Positions 27,964 through 37,129 of a DNA stretch of 64,000 nucleotides are shown one piece after another. The notes under the pieces are model-generated. The model was not told where the DNA came from. It did not search any database and saw only the letters and a list, made by a program, of their open reading frames with translations. The position numbers were made by a program, and so were the translations under genes. Source of the stretch: Rhodobacteraceae bacterium F11138 (GTDB taxonomy: Bacteria; Pseudomonadota; Alphaproteobacteria; Rhodobacterales; Rhodobacteraceae); NCBI GenBank assembly GCA_016521575.1, contig JAEKDP010000006.1, positions 1 through 64,000 on the forward strand. Direction: 5' to 3'. The stretch's first letter is position 1, and each line of letters opens with the position of its first letter.

Positions 27964-28641
27964 ATGGGTCGCATCCTGTTTCTGCTGATTTTCGGTGTGG
28001 CCGGCTGTGCCGTGCTGATCGGGTTGGGCACATGGCAGGTGCAGCGCCTGGCCTGGAAACAGGGCGTGCTGGCACAGATCGAAAGCCGTATCGCCGCCGA
28101 CCCGCTGCCGTTGCCTGCCGCGCCGGATCCCGATGCGGACAAATATCTGCCGGTGACCGTCACCGGGACGATCCTGCCGGATGAACTGCACGTTCTGGTG
28201 TCGCGCAAGCATGTTGGCGCCGGGTATCGCATCATCGCGCCATTCCTGACCGAGGACGGCCGCCGCATTCTTCTGGATCGCGGGTTCGTGCGCATCGATG
28301 CCGCCGATGCCACGCGCGATACCGGCCCGCAGACGGTCACGGGAAATCTGCACTGGCCGCAAGAGGTCGACAGCTATACGCCCGCGCCGGATGTGACGGA
28401 AAACATCTGGTTCGCGCGCGACGTGCCCGCAATGGCCCGGGCGCTGGACACGCTGCCGATCCTGGTGGTGGCGCAATCGCGAACCGGCCCCTCCGTGACG
28501 CCAATGCCGGTTGAAACGGCTGGCATTCCAAACGATCACCTGCAATACGCAATCACTTGGTTTTCGCTGGCCTTGATCTGGGCTTTGATGACCGCCTATT
28601 TTCTGTGGCGCACCCGTGCCGGTGACAAGAAGGCTGACTGA
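27964..28641 (+). CDS. SURF1-family oxidase assembly factor
   Basis: A 225-residue membrane protein of the SURF1/Shy1 family, involved in inserting heme a into subunit I. It has an N-terminal helix (ILFLLIFGVAGCAVLIGLG) running into the family motif GTWQVQRLAWKQ. The periplasmic region includes GAGYRIIAPFLTEDGRRILL and the DRGFVR motif. The C-terminal helix is YAITWFSLALIWALMTAYFL. One base separates its stop from the thrC ATG. It fits the end of the oxidase biogenesis cluster. Confidence 0.93.
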   Translation: MGRILFLLIFGVAGCAVLIGLGTWQVQRLAWKQGVLAQIESRIAADPLPLPAAPDPDADKYLPVTVTGTILPDELHVLVSRKHVGAGYRIIAPFLTEDGRRILLDRGFVRIDAADATRDTGPQTVTGNLHWPQEVDSYTPAPDVTENIWFARDVPAMARALDTLPILVVAQSRTGPSVTPMPVETAGIPNDHLQYAITWFSLALIWALMTAYFLWRTRAGDKKAD

Positions 28642-28642
28642 C

Positions 28643-30031
28643 ATGAAGTATATCTCTACCCGCGGCTCCGCGCCCGAACTCAGCTTTGAAGAGGCGATGC
28701 TGACCGGGCTGGCGCGGGATGGCGGGCTGTATGTTCCGGCAGAAATCCCGCAGATGGACCCGGATGACATCGCCGCGCTGGCCGGGCTGTCCTATGAAGA
28801 AACCGCGTTCCGTGTGATGCGTCCCTTTGTCGGCGACTGCTTCAGCGATCAGGAATTCCGCGCTGCCATCGACCGGGCCTATGCCGGGTTCGGTCATGCG
28901 GCGCGCGCGCCTCTGGTGCAGCTGGCTCCGAACCATTTCCTGCTGGAACTGTTCCACGGCCCGACCCTGGCGTTCAAGGATTTCGCCATGCAGTTGATCG
29001 GCCAGTTGTTTCAGGTCGCGCTTGAGCGGCGCGCAGAACGGGTGACGATCGTGGGCGCCACCAGCGGCGACACCGGATCGGCGGCGATCGAGGCCTTCAA
29101 GGGGTTGAACAATGTGGATGTGTTCATTCTGTTCCCCCATGGCCGCGTGTCCGAAGTGCAGCGCCGCCAGATGACAACGCCGACTGAAACCAATGTGCAT
29201 GCCCTGGCGGTGGATGGCGATTTTGATGACTGTCAGGCCGCGCTCAAGGCCATGTTCAACGATTTTGCGTTCCGCGACGGGGTTCGCCTGGCCGGAGTCA
29301 ACAGTATCAACTGGGCGCGCGTTCTGGCGCAGGTGGTGTATTATTTCAGCTCGGCCGTCAGCCTGGGTGCGCCGCATCGCAAGATCAGCTTTACCGTGCC
29401 GACCGGAAATTTCGGGGATATTTTCGCCGGATATATTGCCAAACGGATGGGATTGCCGGTCGAGCGGCTGGTGGTGGCAACGAACCAGAACGACATCCTG
29501 CACCGCTGTCTGAGCGGGCAGGGCTACCACAAGGGGCCGACACAGCCGTCAATCAGCCCGTCGATGGATATTCAGGTCAGTTCCAATTTCGAACGGGCAC
29601 TGTTTGATGCCTATGGGCGCGACGGTTCTGCCGTGGCCCAACTGATGGAGGAACTGGCCGCCGGTGGTTTCGACGTCAGCCAGGGGGCGCTGGAATTTCT
29701 GCGTGAACAGTTTCAGTCCGGCCGGGCCAGCGAAGACGAAACTCTGGCCACCATCACCGATACTCTGCACACCAGCACTGAATTGTTGTGCCCGCATTCC
29801 GCTGTCGGCGTGAAAGTGGCCAATGATCTGCGCGACCCGGCGGTGCCGATGATCGCACTGGCAACGGCGCATCCCGCCAAGTTTCCGGCCGCTGTTGAAC
29901 AGGCCAGCGGCAGGCATCCGGCTCTTCCGCCGCGCATGTCGGATCTGTATGACAGACCCGAGCGTGTGCACCGGATCGCCAATGATCTGGACGCATTGAA
30001 AAACCATATCAGGGGACATATCGCCAAGTGA
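28643..30031 (+). CDS. thrC: Threonine synthase
   Basis: A PLP enzyme of 462 aa converting O-phosphohomoserine to threonine. The N-terminus MKYISTRGSAPELSFEEAM is typical. The PLP lysine is Lys112 in HGPTLAFKDFAMQ, and the phosphate-binding loop GATSGDTGSAAIEAFKG follows. NSINWARVLAQVVYYF and the VPTGNFGDIFAGY segment identify the longer ThrC class. The ATG at 28643 is used, since the upstream GTG lies inside surf1. Its stop overlaps the GTG start of the M16 peptidase. Confidence 0.97.
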   Translation: MKYISTRGSAPELSFEEAMLTGLARDGGLYVPAEIPQMDPDDIAALAGLSYEETAFRVMRPFVGDCFSDQEFRAAIDRAYAGFGHAARAPLVQLAPNHFLLELFHGPTLAFKDFAMQLIGQLFQVALERRAERVTIVGATSGDTGSAAIEAFKGLNNVDVFILFPHGRVSEVQRRQMTTPTETNVHALAVDGDFDDCQAALKAMFNDFAFRDGVRLAGVNSINWARVLAQVVYYFSSAVSLGAPHRKISFTVPTGNFGDIFAGYIAKRMGLPVERLVVATNQNDILHRCLSGQGYHKGPTQPSISPSMDIQVSSNFERALFDAYGRDGSAVAQLMEELAAGGFDVSQGALEFLREQFQSGRASEDETLATITDTLHTSTELLCPHSAVGVKVANDLRDPAVPMIALATAHPAKFPAAVEQASGRHPALPPRMSDLYDRPERVHRIANDLDALKNHIRGHIAK

Positions 30032-31290
30032 CGGTTCAGCAACACACATTGGCCAACGGCTTTCGCATTGTCAGCGAGAACATGCCGGGGCTGCAATCGG
30101 CATCGATCGGTATCTGGGTTTCGGCCGGCGCGCGACACGAACGGGTCGAACAGAACGGCATCGCGCATTTTCTGGAACACATGGCGTTCAAGGGAACCCG
30201 CCGGCGCAGCGCCGTGCAGATCGCCGAGGCGATCGAGGATGTCGGTGGCTACATCAATGCCTATACCAGCCGCGAGGTAACGGCCTATTACGCGCGGGTG
30301 TTGCAGAACGACGTGCCGCTGGCTCTGGATGTGATCGCCGATATCGTGCTGAATCCGGTATTTGATGCGAACGAGATCGAGATCGAGCGCGGCGTGATCC
30401 TGCAAGAGATCGGTCAGGCCCACGACACGCCCGATGATGTGATTTTTGACTGGTTGCAGGCGGACAGCTACCGCGATCAGCCGCTGGGCCGCACCATTCT
30501 GGGCCCCAGCGAGCGGGTCAGCGTCTTTTCGCGCGAAGATCTGGCGGGCTTTGTCGGGGAACATTACGGTCCCGAGCAGATGATCCTGTCCGCCGCTGGC
30601 GCGGTGGATCATGACGCGTTGGTGCGGACCGCCGAAAAACTGTTCGGTCATCTGGAACCGACCCCCGCATTCACGCCGGACATTGCCCGTTTCACCGGCG
30701 GCGAGACCCGCAGCGCCAAGGATCTGGAGCAGGCGCATTTCGCGCTGGCCTTCGAAAGTCCGGGCTATCGGGAAGATGCGATCTATACCGCGCAGATCTA
30801 TTCCAGCGCCCTGGGGGGCGGCATGTCCAGCCGCCTGTTCCAGCAGCTGCGCGAAGCGCGCGGGCTGTGCTATACGATCTTTGCCCAGGCCGGTGCCTAT
30901 GCCGATACCGGGACCACCACGATCTATGCCGGCACCAGCGCCGCCCAGATCGCAGAGCTGGCCGAGGTCACATTCGACGAACTGAAACGCGCGGCCCGGG
31001 ACATGAATCCGGAAGAAGTCGCGCGCGCGCGCGCGCAGATGAAGGCCGGGATGCTGATGGGGTTGGAAAGCCCGTCCAACCGTGCCGAACGGCTGGCGCG
31101 TCTGGTGCAGATCTGGGACAAGGTGCCGCCGCTTGAGGATACGATTGCCCATATCGATGCGGTCACAACCGGGGACGTTCGCGATTTCGCGGAATATATC
31201 GCGGCGCAGGCCCCGATGGCGCTGGCGTTGTATGGGCCTATCGAATCGGCACCCAGTCTGGCGACCTTGCAGGAAAGACGCGCCGCATGA
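30028..31290 (+). CDS. M16-family zinc peptidase (processing-peptidase type)
   Basis: A 420-residue pitrilysin-family protein related to mitochondrial processing peptidase beta. The inverted zinc motif HFLEH (His47, Glu50, His51) and the downstream EIEIERGVILQEI glutamate are present. The C-terminal half has GGGMSSRLFQQLREARGLCY. It starts with GTG at 30028, overlapping the thrC stop (GTGA). No signal peptide is visible. The thrC-M16 order is common in alphaproteobacteria. The in-frame (GC)7 tract at 31021-31034 encodes ARARA. Confidence 0.94.
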   Translation: MTVQQHTLANGFRIVSENMPGLQSASIGIWVSAGARHERVEQNGIAHFLEHMAFKGTRRRSAVQIAEAIEDVGGYINAYTSREVTAYYARVLQNDVPLALDVIADIVLNPVFDANEIEIERGVILQEIGQAHDTPDDVIFDWLQADSYRDQPLGRTILGPSERVSVFSREDLAGFVGEHYGPEQMILSAAGAVDHDALVRTAEKLFGHLEPTPAFTPDIARFTGGETRSAKDLEQAHFALAFESPGYREDAIYTAQIYSSALGGGMSSRLFQQLREARGLCYTIFAQAGAYADTGTTTIYAGTSAAQIAELAEVTFDELKRAARDMNPEEVARARAQMKAGMLMGLESPSNRAERLARLVQIWDKVPPLEDTIAHIDAVTTGDVRDFAEYIAAQAPMALALYGPIESAPSLATLQERRAA

Positions 31291-31311
31291 CCAAGTTCTG
31301 ATGCGCGTCCG

Positions 31312-31896
31312 ATGCTGCTGGCCAAACGAAAACTGAAGATCGAGACAGAACGGCTGACGCTGCGCCCGCCGACCCACGGCGATTTCCATTCCTGGGCGAC
31401 ATTGCGCCATGAAAGCCGCGCATTTCTGACTCCGTGGGAACCCGGATGGGCCTCGGATCATCTGACGCGCAAGGCGTTTACCAACCGGGTCTATTGGGCG
31501 CAAAGGTCGGTTTCGGGGGGATCGGCGGTGCCATTGTTTTTGATCCGGCGCAGCGATCGGGAACTGGTCGGAGCGATCACTCTGGACAATATCCGGCGCG
31601 GTCCGGCGCAGGCGGGGACCTTGGGCTATTGGACCGGCGAAGCATACGCCAGACAGGGATATATGCGCGAGGCCATCGTCGCCGTGGTGCATCACGCATT
31701 TTCGCAACTGGACCTAAGCCGCATCGAAGCCGCCTGTTTGCCGGAAAACGCGGCCTCGCGCGGGTTGCTGGAGCGTACGGGGTTCAAATACGAAGGCGTT
31801 GCGCAATCCTATCTGCAGATCAACGGACGCTGGCGCACCCATGTGCTGTATGCCGCGCTGCGCAGCGACCGGCGCGGACGTACCGACGTCGGGTAG
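31312..31896 (+). CDS. GNAT acetyltransferase, RimJ/RimL type
   Basis: A 194-residue N-acetyltransferase of the Acetyltransf_3 group, which includes enzymes for ribosomal protein alpha-amino groups. IETERLTLRPPTHGDFHSW starts the fold. The acetyl-CoA loop region is GYWTGEAYARQGYMREAI, followed by RIEAACLPENAASRGLLERT and GFKYEGVAQSYLQINGRW. It lies 21 bases after the M16 peptidase, so it may belong to the same transcript. The substrate is unknown; calling it RimJ would be a guess. Confidence 0.88.
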   Translation: MLLAKRKLKIETERLTLRPPTHGDFHSWATLRHESRAFLTPWEPGWASDHLTRKAFTNRVYWAQRSVSGGSAVPLFLIRRSDRELVGAITLDNIRRGPAQAGTLGYWTGEAYARQGYMREAIVAVVHHAFSQLDLSRIEAACLPENAASRGLLERTGFKYEGVAQSYLQINGRWRTHVLYAALRSDRRGRTDVG

Positions 31897-32002
31897 GTTC
31901 TGGTCCCCCGATGGTCGTCCGATCGCCCGACGGTGGTTGTCTTGCGCAGGAAACATCTGGCAAATGTCACAGAGAGATGGATCAGCCAGCAGCGGGGCGA
32001 AA

Positions 32003-33418
32003 ATGACACTCAACCCAGCCGATGACGATTTCGTGGCGCGGCTTCGCGGCGAACTTCCGGACGGAGTTCTTTGCCCGGCCGCCCCGCGCTATCTTGAAGA
32101 ACCGCGCGGTCTGTTTCAGGGGCGGGCGGGCGTGCTGGCCCTGCCGCGCAGCGTGCAAGAGGTTGCCGTCCTCGTTTCGGCGGCCCATGCCGCGCGGGTC
32201 GCCGTCGTGCCCTATGGCGGCGGAACCGGATTGGTTGGCGGGCAGATACTGCCGGACGGGCCGGCGCCGCTGATCCTGTCGATGGAACGTATGAATGCCG
32301 TCCGCGCAGTCCATGCGCAGGAAAATGTCCTGATTGCCGAGGCCGGGGCGATCCTGTCCGATGTTCAGGACGCCGCGCGCGATGCCGGGCGTCTGTTCCC
32401 GCTGTCGCTGGCATCCGAAGGATCCGCCCGGATCGGGGGCAACCTGTCCACCAACGCGGGCGGCGTCAATGTGCTGCGCTATGGCAATGCGCGCGATCTG
32501 TGCCTGGGGCTGGAGGCGGTGCTGCCGGATGGGCGGATCTGGAACGGGTTGACGCGGCTGCGCAAGGACAACACCGGATACGATCTGCGCAATCTGATGA
32601 TCGGGGCCGAAGGGACCTTGGGTGTCATCACCGCCGCGGCGCTCAAGCTGGCTCCGATACCGGCGGGCGAGGGGACCGCGGCAATGGTGGTTCGCTCGCC
32701 CGCGGCGGCACTGGCGTTGCTGGCGCTGGCGCGAGAGCAGCTGGGTGATGCGGTCAGCGCATTTGAATTGATACACCGGCAGGGGCTTGAGTTTCTGACC
32801 GAAACGCTCTCCGATCTGCGTCAGCCCTTTGATGCGCCCCCGGAATGGTGCGTGCTGATCGAAATCGGCGTGCCTGCGGGGCTGGATCCGCAGGATGCCC
32901 TGGCCATGGTGTTCCAGGCCGCAAGCGAACAGGACCTGGTCAGCGACGGTCTGATTGCCCAATCCGCCGCGCAGCGGAGCGCCTTGTGGGCGGTGCGTGA
33001 AAATCTGCCCGAGGCGAACCGGCGCATTGGATCGGTGTCCAGCCACGATATTTCACTTCCGCTGGATGCGGTGCCCGCCTTCATTGATCGCGGCGCGGCC
33101 GAAATTGCCCGAATAGGCCGGTTCCGGATCAACTGTTTCGGGCATCTCGGAGACGGCAATCTGCACTACAACGTCTTTCCCATGCAGGGCCATGACCGGG
33201 CCGAGCATCAGCACCAACGCGTTGACATACAGCGGGTCGTGTATGATCTGGTCGTGTCGATGGGCGGCTCGATCAGTGCGGAACACGGGATCGGGCGGCT
33301 CAAGGTCGCCCAGCTAGAACAGTACGCAGATCCGGTCAAACTGTCGGCGATGCGGGCGATCAAAACGGCGCTGGACCCGCAGGGCATCATGAATCCGGGG
33401 GCCGTGCTGCGCGGATGA
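32003..33418 (+). CDS. FAD-binding oxidase of the GlcD / D-2-hydroxyacid dehydrogenase type
   Basis: A 471-residue flavoprotein. The FAD_binding_4 domain includes VVPYGGGTGLVGGQILPDG, the LFPLSLASEGSARIGGNLST block, NAGGVNVLRYGNARDLCLGL and NTGYDLRNLMIGAEGTLGVI. The C-terminal FAD-oxidase domain holds INCFGHLGDGNLHYN and SAEHGIGRLK. Such enzymes oxidise D-lactate, glycolate or D-2-hydroxyglutarate; the substrate is not evident. An in-frame ATG at 31964 is an alternative start, but GGGG lies before 32003 and that start fits the family. Confidence 0.93.
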   Translation: MTLNPADDDFVARLRGELPDGVLCPAAPRYLEEPRGLFQGRAGVLALPRSVQEVAVLVSAAHAARVAVVPYGGGTGLVGGQILPDGPAPLILSMERMNAVRAVHAQENVLIAEAGAILSDVQDAARDAGRLFPLSLASEGSARIGGNLSTNAGGVNVLRYGNARDLCLGLEAVLPDGRIWNGLTRLRKDNTGYDLRNLMIGAEGTLGVITAAALKLAPIPAGEGTAAMVVRSPAAALALLALAREQLGDAVSAFELIHRQGLEFLTETLSDLRQPFDAPPEWCVLIEIGVPAGLDPQDALAMVFQAASEQDLVSDGLIAQSAAQRSALWAVRENLPEANRRIGSVSSHDISLPLDAVPAFIDRGAAEIARIGRFRINCFGHLGDGNLHYNVFPMQGHDRAEHQHQRVDIQRVVYDLVVSMGGSISAEHGIGRLKVAQLEQYADPVKLSAMRAIKTALDPQGIMNPGAVLRG

Positions 33419-33497
33419 TCGGGCTTGTTGGCGATGAAAAAATCCGAAAGGGTTCAGGGACAGGCAGACAATTTCCAGCTCAACGGACGGAGAGCCC

Positions 33498-34388
33498 ATG
33501 ACAGTGCTGAAGATCGGAATTATCGGCGGCTCGGGTTTGTACGAGATCGACGGTTTGCAAAATCCGCGCTGGATAGAGGTGGCCAGCCCCTGGGGCGCGC
33601 CGTCGGACTCGTTCCTGACCGGGCAACTGGACGGTGTCGAAATGGTATTCCTGCCCCGGCACGGGCGGGGCCATGTGCACAGTCCCAGCAGCGTCCCGTA
33701 TCGCGCCAACATCGACGCGCTCAAGCGGCTGGGGGTCACGGATATCGTCAGTATCTCGGCATGCGGCTCGTTCCGCGAACAGATGGCTCCGGGCGATTTC
33801 GTGGTGGTGGATCAGTTCGTCGACAGAACGTTTGCGCGGGAAAAATCGTTCTTCGGGCCGGGCTGCGTCGGGCATGTCAGCGTGGCGCATCCGACCTGTG
33901 CGCGCCTGGGCGACGCCTGCGCGGTTGCCGCCGGGCGCGCCGGGGCGACGGTGCATCGTGGCGGCACCTATCTGACCATGGAGGGACCGCAGTTTTCCAC
34001 ACTTGCGGAATCGCGTATGTACCGGGATGTCTGGGGCTGCGACGTGATCGGGATGACCAACATGCCCGAGGCTAAATTGGCCCGCGAGGCTGAAATCTGC
34101 TATGCCAGCGTGGCGATGATCACCGATTACGACAGTTGGCATCCGGATCATGGCGAGGTCGACATCACAGATATCGTCGCGACCCTGCAAGGCAATGCCG
34201 ACAAGGCCAGAGCCCTGGTTGCGGCGCTTCCTGCTTTGCTGCAAAGCGGGCGCAATCCGTGCCCGCAGGGATGTGACCGCGCGCTGGACCATGCGCTGAT
34301 GACGGCACCGGAGGCGCGGGACCCTGATCTGGTGTCCAGGCTGGATGCCGTCGCGGGCCGCGTCCTGACACAGGCGCGCCGCGACTAG
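33498..34388 (+). CDS. mtnP: 5'-methylthioadenosine phosphorylase
   Basis: A 296-residue PNP-family phosphorylase that splits methylthioadenosine to adenine and 5-methylthioribose-1-phosphate, recovering polyamine and SAM by-products. The N-terminal IGIIGGSGLYEIDGL holds the phosphate-binding glycine/serine. FLPRHGRGHVHSPSSVPYRANI, the SACGSFRE segment, TYLTMEGPQFSTLAESRMYR and GMTNMPEAKLAREAEICYAS are diagnostic of MTAP. The rest of the salvage pathway is not in the window. Confidence 0.96.
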   Translation: MTVLKIGIIGGSGLYEIDGLQNPRWIEVASPWGAPSDSFLTGQLDGVEMVFLPRHGRGHVHSPSSVPYRANIDALKRLGVTDIVSISACGSFREQMAPGDFVVVDQFVDRTFAREKSFFGPGCVGHVSVAHPTCARLGDACAVAAGRAGATVHRGGTYLTMEGPQFSTLAESRMYRDVWGCDVIGMTNMPEAKLAREAEICYASVAMITDYDSWHPDHGEVDITDIVATLQGNADKARALVAALPALLQSGRNPCPQGCDRALDHALMTAPEARDPDLVSRLDAVAGRVLTQARRD

Positions 34389-34612
34389 GGAACACACCCG
34401 TATCCGGAACAGGCACAAAGGCATTTCGCGCTGCCCAAACGGTGCCGAGAACGTGTCATTATTGAAACAATCCACGCGGGCAGTACGCTGAATCGGCGTA
34501 TTTGGTGGAAAATGACGCCCGGTCACGATCATTCCCATTTCCTGTCAGCCGCCCCATGTGTAAAACAATGAAAAATTGATTAATTCTTGACGAGTATCGG
34601 AAGGATTTACCG

Positions 34613-36490
34613 ATGGCGGATATTGACGGCACCCCCAATGACGACGTCATCCAGGGGACGGAAGAAGACGATGTCATCAACGGCCTGGGCGGCAATGACC
34701 TGATATCGGGTGAGGGCAAGGACGACGTCATCGATGGTGGTGACGGCGATGATACCATCTATGGCGATGCGGGGATCGGAACGGCACCGGGCAGCGATGC
34801 CGACTCGCTGTTGCTGAGCAGTACAAATTTCGAAGAAGAATCCGCGCGCGGCAATAATAACGCCGAAGTCGGGGACTGGGCGATCTATCGGGACGTCGCC
34901 ACGCTGGATGACGGGACTTCCGTATGGGGGCGTCTGGTTCTGACCGACAAGTCGGACCCCAACCTCAACGTCGATCTTTCCGGGTCTTCCGGTGGGGAAA
35001 TCCAACTGAACACTGGTCCCTGGTGGGAAAGGGTCGGTCCCGGACGAACTGCGAGTTTTCGATTCGAGTTCTTTGATCCGCTTACCGGCGATCCGGTTGC
35101 GCTGAACTCGACCGCGACTTTCAACGATCTGGACCGGAACTCCCCCGGCGACCAGGAATCGGTCACCATCGATTCGAGCAGTTTTTCGGCCTATGGCACT
35201 ACGCAGGACACCTCGCTGAATATCACCACCTCCGACGGTCAGGTCAATGCCGCCGGTACAGAGGCCAACGATCCCACGGATCAAGACGCCTGGTTCAGCG
35301 CACAGTTCGAGAACCGCGAATTTATCGAATTCACGCTGGAATCCCGCTCGACGCAGTCCTGGTTTACCTTTTCCGGCGATGTGATTGACAATAGTGTCAT
35401 CGTGCCGGTCGAAGCGGGGAACGACACCCTGAGCGGCGGTGCCGGAAACGATGTCATTTTCGGCCAGGGCGGCAACGATATCATCGACGGCGGAGACGGT
35501 GCGGATACGCTGGAAGGCGGCAGCGGGAATGACACCATATCAGGCGGCGCCGGAAACGACGAACTGTACGGCGGTGACGGGAACGACACGCTGAGCGGTG
35601 GCACCGGGTTTGACGTGGTTCGGGGTCAGGCGGGCGAGGATCTGCTGATCGGCGGCGAAGGGCTGGACCGGCTGGACGGCGGCGAAGACAGCGACAGGTT
35701 CAGATTTGACGCAGCGGGCGATCACGTCGTGATCGGCGGCGAGGACGCGGATGGTCAGGATGTGGATGTGCTGGACCTGAGCGGTTTTCGCACCAATATC
35801 ATCTATGCACCGGGTGATCCCGAGGCCGGCACGGTCCAGTTTCTGAACGCGGACGGTCTTGTGACCGACACGATGGTTTTTTCCGAGATCGAGAAGGTCA
35901 TCATCTGCTTCGCGCCGGGGACCCGCATTGCCACTGCGGCGGGTGATGTTGCGGTCGAAGACCTGTCGCCCGGCGACAAGGTGATCACCCGCGACAACGG
36001 GCTTCAGCCGGTACGCTGGGCCGGTCGGCGCGATCTGGATGCGGCTGAATTGATTGCATCTCCGCGGCTGCGGCCGGTCTTGATCCGGGCAGGATCCCTG
36101 GGGCCGAACATGCCCGAGCGTGACCTGTTGGTCAGCCCGAACCATCGGATGCTGCTGACCGGATCAGAGGCCCATCTGTTGTTTGAGGAGCCCGAAGTAC
36201 TGGTGCCCGCCAAACACTTGACGGGGCTGGATGGCGTGCAGCGCGTTTGCCCGGATGGTGTCAGCTATATCCATGTGATGTTCGATGCGCATGAGGTCAT
36301 ACGCGCCGATGGTGCCTGGAGCGAAAGCTTCCAGCCGGGCGATATGTCCCTGGCGGGCATCGCACGCGCACAGCGCGATGAAATCCTGCGACTGTTCCCC
36401 GAGTTGCGCCAGACGCAGGGGATGAACGCCTATCGTTCGGCACGGCGGTCTCTGAAACGTCACGAATCGCAATTGTTGTTGGCAGCCTGA
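34613..36490 (+). CDS. RTX-repeat protein with a C-terminal Hint domain
   Basis: A 625-residue acidic protein with no Sec signal, in keeping with type I secretion of RTX proteins. Glycine/aspartate nonapeptide repeats occur at residues about 24-55 ([18 protein letters not shown]) and again at about 268-360 (many GGxGNDxL units) and bind calcium. Between them is a beta-rich segment of unknown fold. A Hint_2-type domain starts at Cys432 ([20 protein letters not shown]) and includes [14 protein letters not shown]. Autoprocessing just before Cys432 would release a 431-residue part. The ATG has GGAAGG upstream. The 3' end overlaps the convergent mobA-like gene by 31 bases. Confidence 0.88.
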   Translation: MADIDGTPNDDVIQGTEEDDVINGLGGNDLISGEGKDDVIDGGDGDDTIYGDAGIGTAPGSDADSLLLSSTNFEEESARGNNNAEVGDWAIYRDVATLDDGTSVWGRLVLTDKSDPNLNVDLSGSSGGEIQLNTGPWWERVGPGRTASFRFEFFDPLTGDPVALNSTATFNDLDRNSPGDQESVTIDSSSFSAYGTTQDTSLNITTSDGQVNAAGTEANDPTDQDAWFSAQFENREFIEFTLESRSTQSWFTFSGDVIDNSVIVPVEAGNDTLSGGAGNDVIFGQGGNDIIDGGDGADTLEGGSGNDTISGGAGNDELYGGDGNDTLSGGTGFDVVRGQAGEDLLIGGEGLDRLDGGEDSDRFRFDAAGDHVVIGGEDADGQDVDVLDLSGFRTNIIYAPGDPEAGTVQFLNADGLVTDTMVFSEIEKVIICFAPGTRIATAAGDVAVEDLSPGDKVITRDNGLQPVRWAGRRDLDAAELIASPRLRPVLIRAGSLGPNMPERDLLVSPNHRMLLTGSEAHLLFEEPEVLVPAKHLTGLDGVQRVCPDGVSYIHVMFDAHEVIRADGAWSESFQPGDMSLAGIARAQRDEILRLFPELRQTQGMNAYRSARRSLKRHESQLLLAA

Positions 36491-37095
36491 GCGGCGCGCC
36501 ACGCGGCCCAGTCCTGCGGCGTGTCCAGGTCCAGCCGCGCGCGATTGCCGGGCAGGGGGATCAGCTGGACGTGGTCCCTGACAGCGGCGATTGCCTCGCG
36601 TCCGCCGCTGTCCCCGCTTAGTTGCGCGATCCGGTCAAACATCCGGGCGGAGAATACCACGGGATGGCCTGGCTTTCCGGGTTCTGTCGCACCTCGCCAG
36701 ACCAGTGTTGCGGATTTGAAATCAACGGATTGCAAGACTTTTTTAAGGTCGCTTTCGGTCAGGTCGGGCAAATCGCCCAGCAGAATCATCGCCCCGGGGG
36801 TATCGGCGGGCAGGGCCGCGCAGCCTGCGCGCAGCGATGCGTTCATGCCTTCGGCCGCGTCGGCCACGGTCAGGCAGCACGACCCGGTGCCCGCCAACGC
36901 ATCGTACCGCGCATGTGGCGGCGGAGGCAGGGCGACGATGACCGGGCCGGTTGTGACGCTGCGGGCCAGGTCAACCTGCCGACGGATCAGGGGCACCCCA
37001 TCCACCATCTGCATCAGCTTGTCCAATCCACCCATGCGCGAGGATGACCCGGCGGCCAATATGATGATTGGCATGTTCTCTGCGGGATCTGTCAT
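36460..37095 (-). CDS. MobA-like NTP transferase (MocA-type molybdenum cofactor nucleotidyltransferase)
   Basis: A 211-residue nucleotidyltransferase. The signature [20 protein letters not shown] is that of the MobA/MocA family (LAxGxSxRMG-xxK), and GDLPDL provides the metal aspartate. [20 protein letters not shown] resembles MocA, which transfers CMP to molybdopterin in xanthine-dehydrogenase-type enzymes. No molybdenum enzyme lies nearby. Either the ATG at 37095 or the one at 37074 could start it. It follows the dimethylglycine dehydrogenase-like gene by 34 bases on the same strand. Confidence 0.85.
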   Translation of the reverse strand: MTDPAENMPIIILAAGSSSRMGGLDKLMQMVDGVPLIRRQVDLARSVTTGPVIVALPPPPHARYDALAGTGSCCLTVADAAEGMNASLRAGCAALPADTPGAMILLGDLPDLTESDLKKVLQSVDFKSATLVWRGATEPGKPGHPVVFSARMFDRIAQLSGDSGGREAIAAVRDHVQLIPLPGNRARLDLDTPQDWAAWRAAQAANNNCDS

Positions 37096-37129
37096 GCTGA
37101 CAGCCTAGCCTGTCCCGCAGGTGATGCAA

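Noticed and set aside
29713-31707. A 664-codon minus-strand frame opposite thrC and the M16 peptidase
   Set aside because: It is a shadow of two real genes on the other strand, with no motifs of its own.
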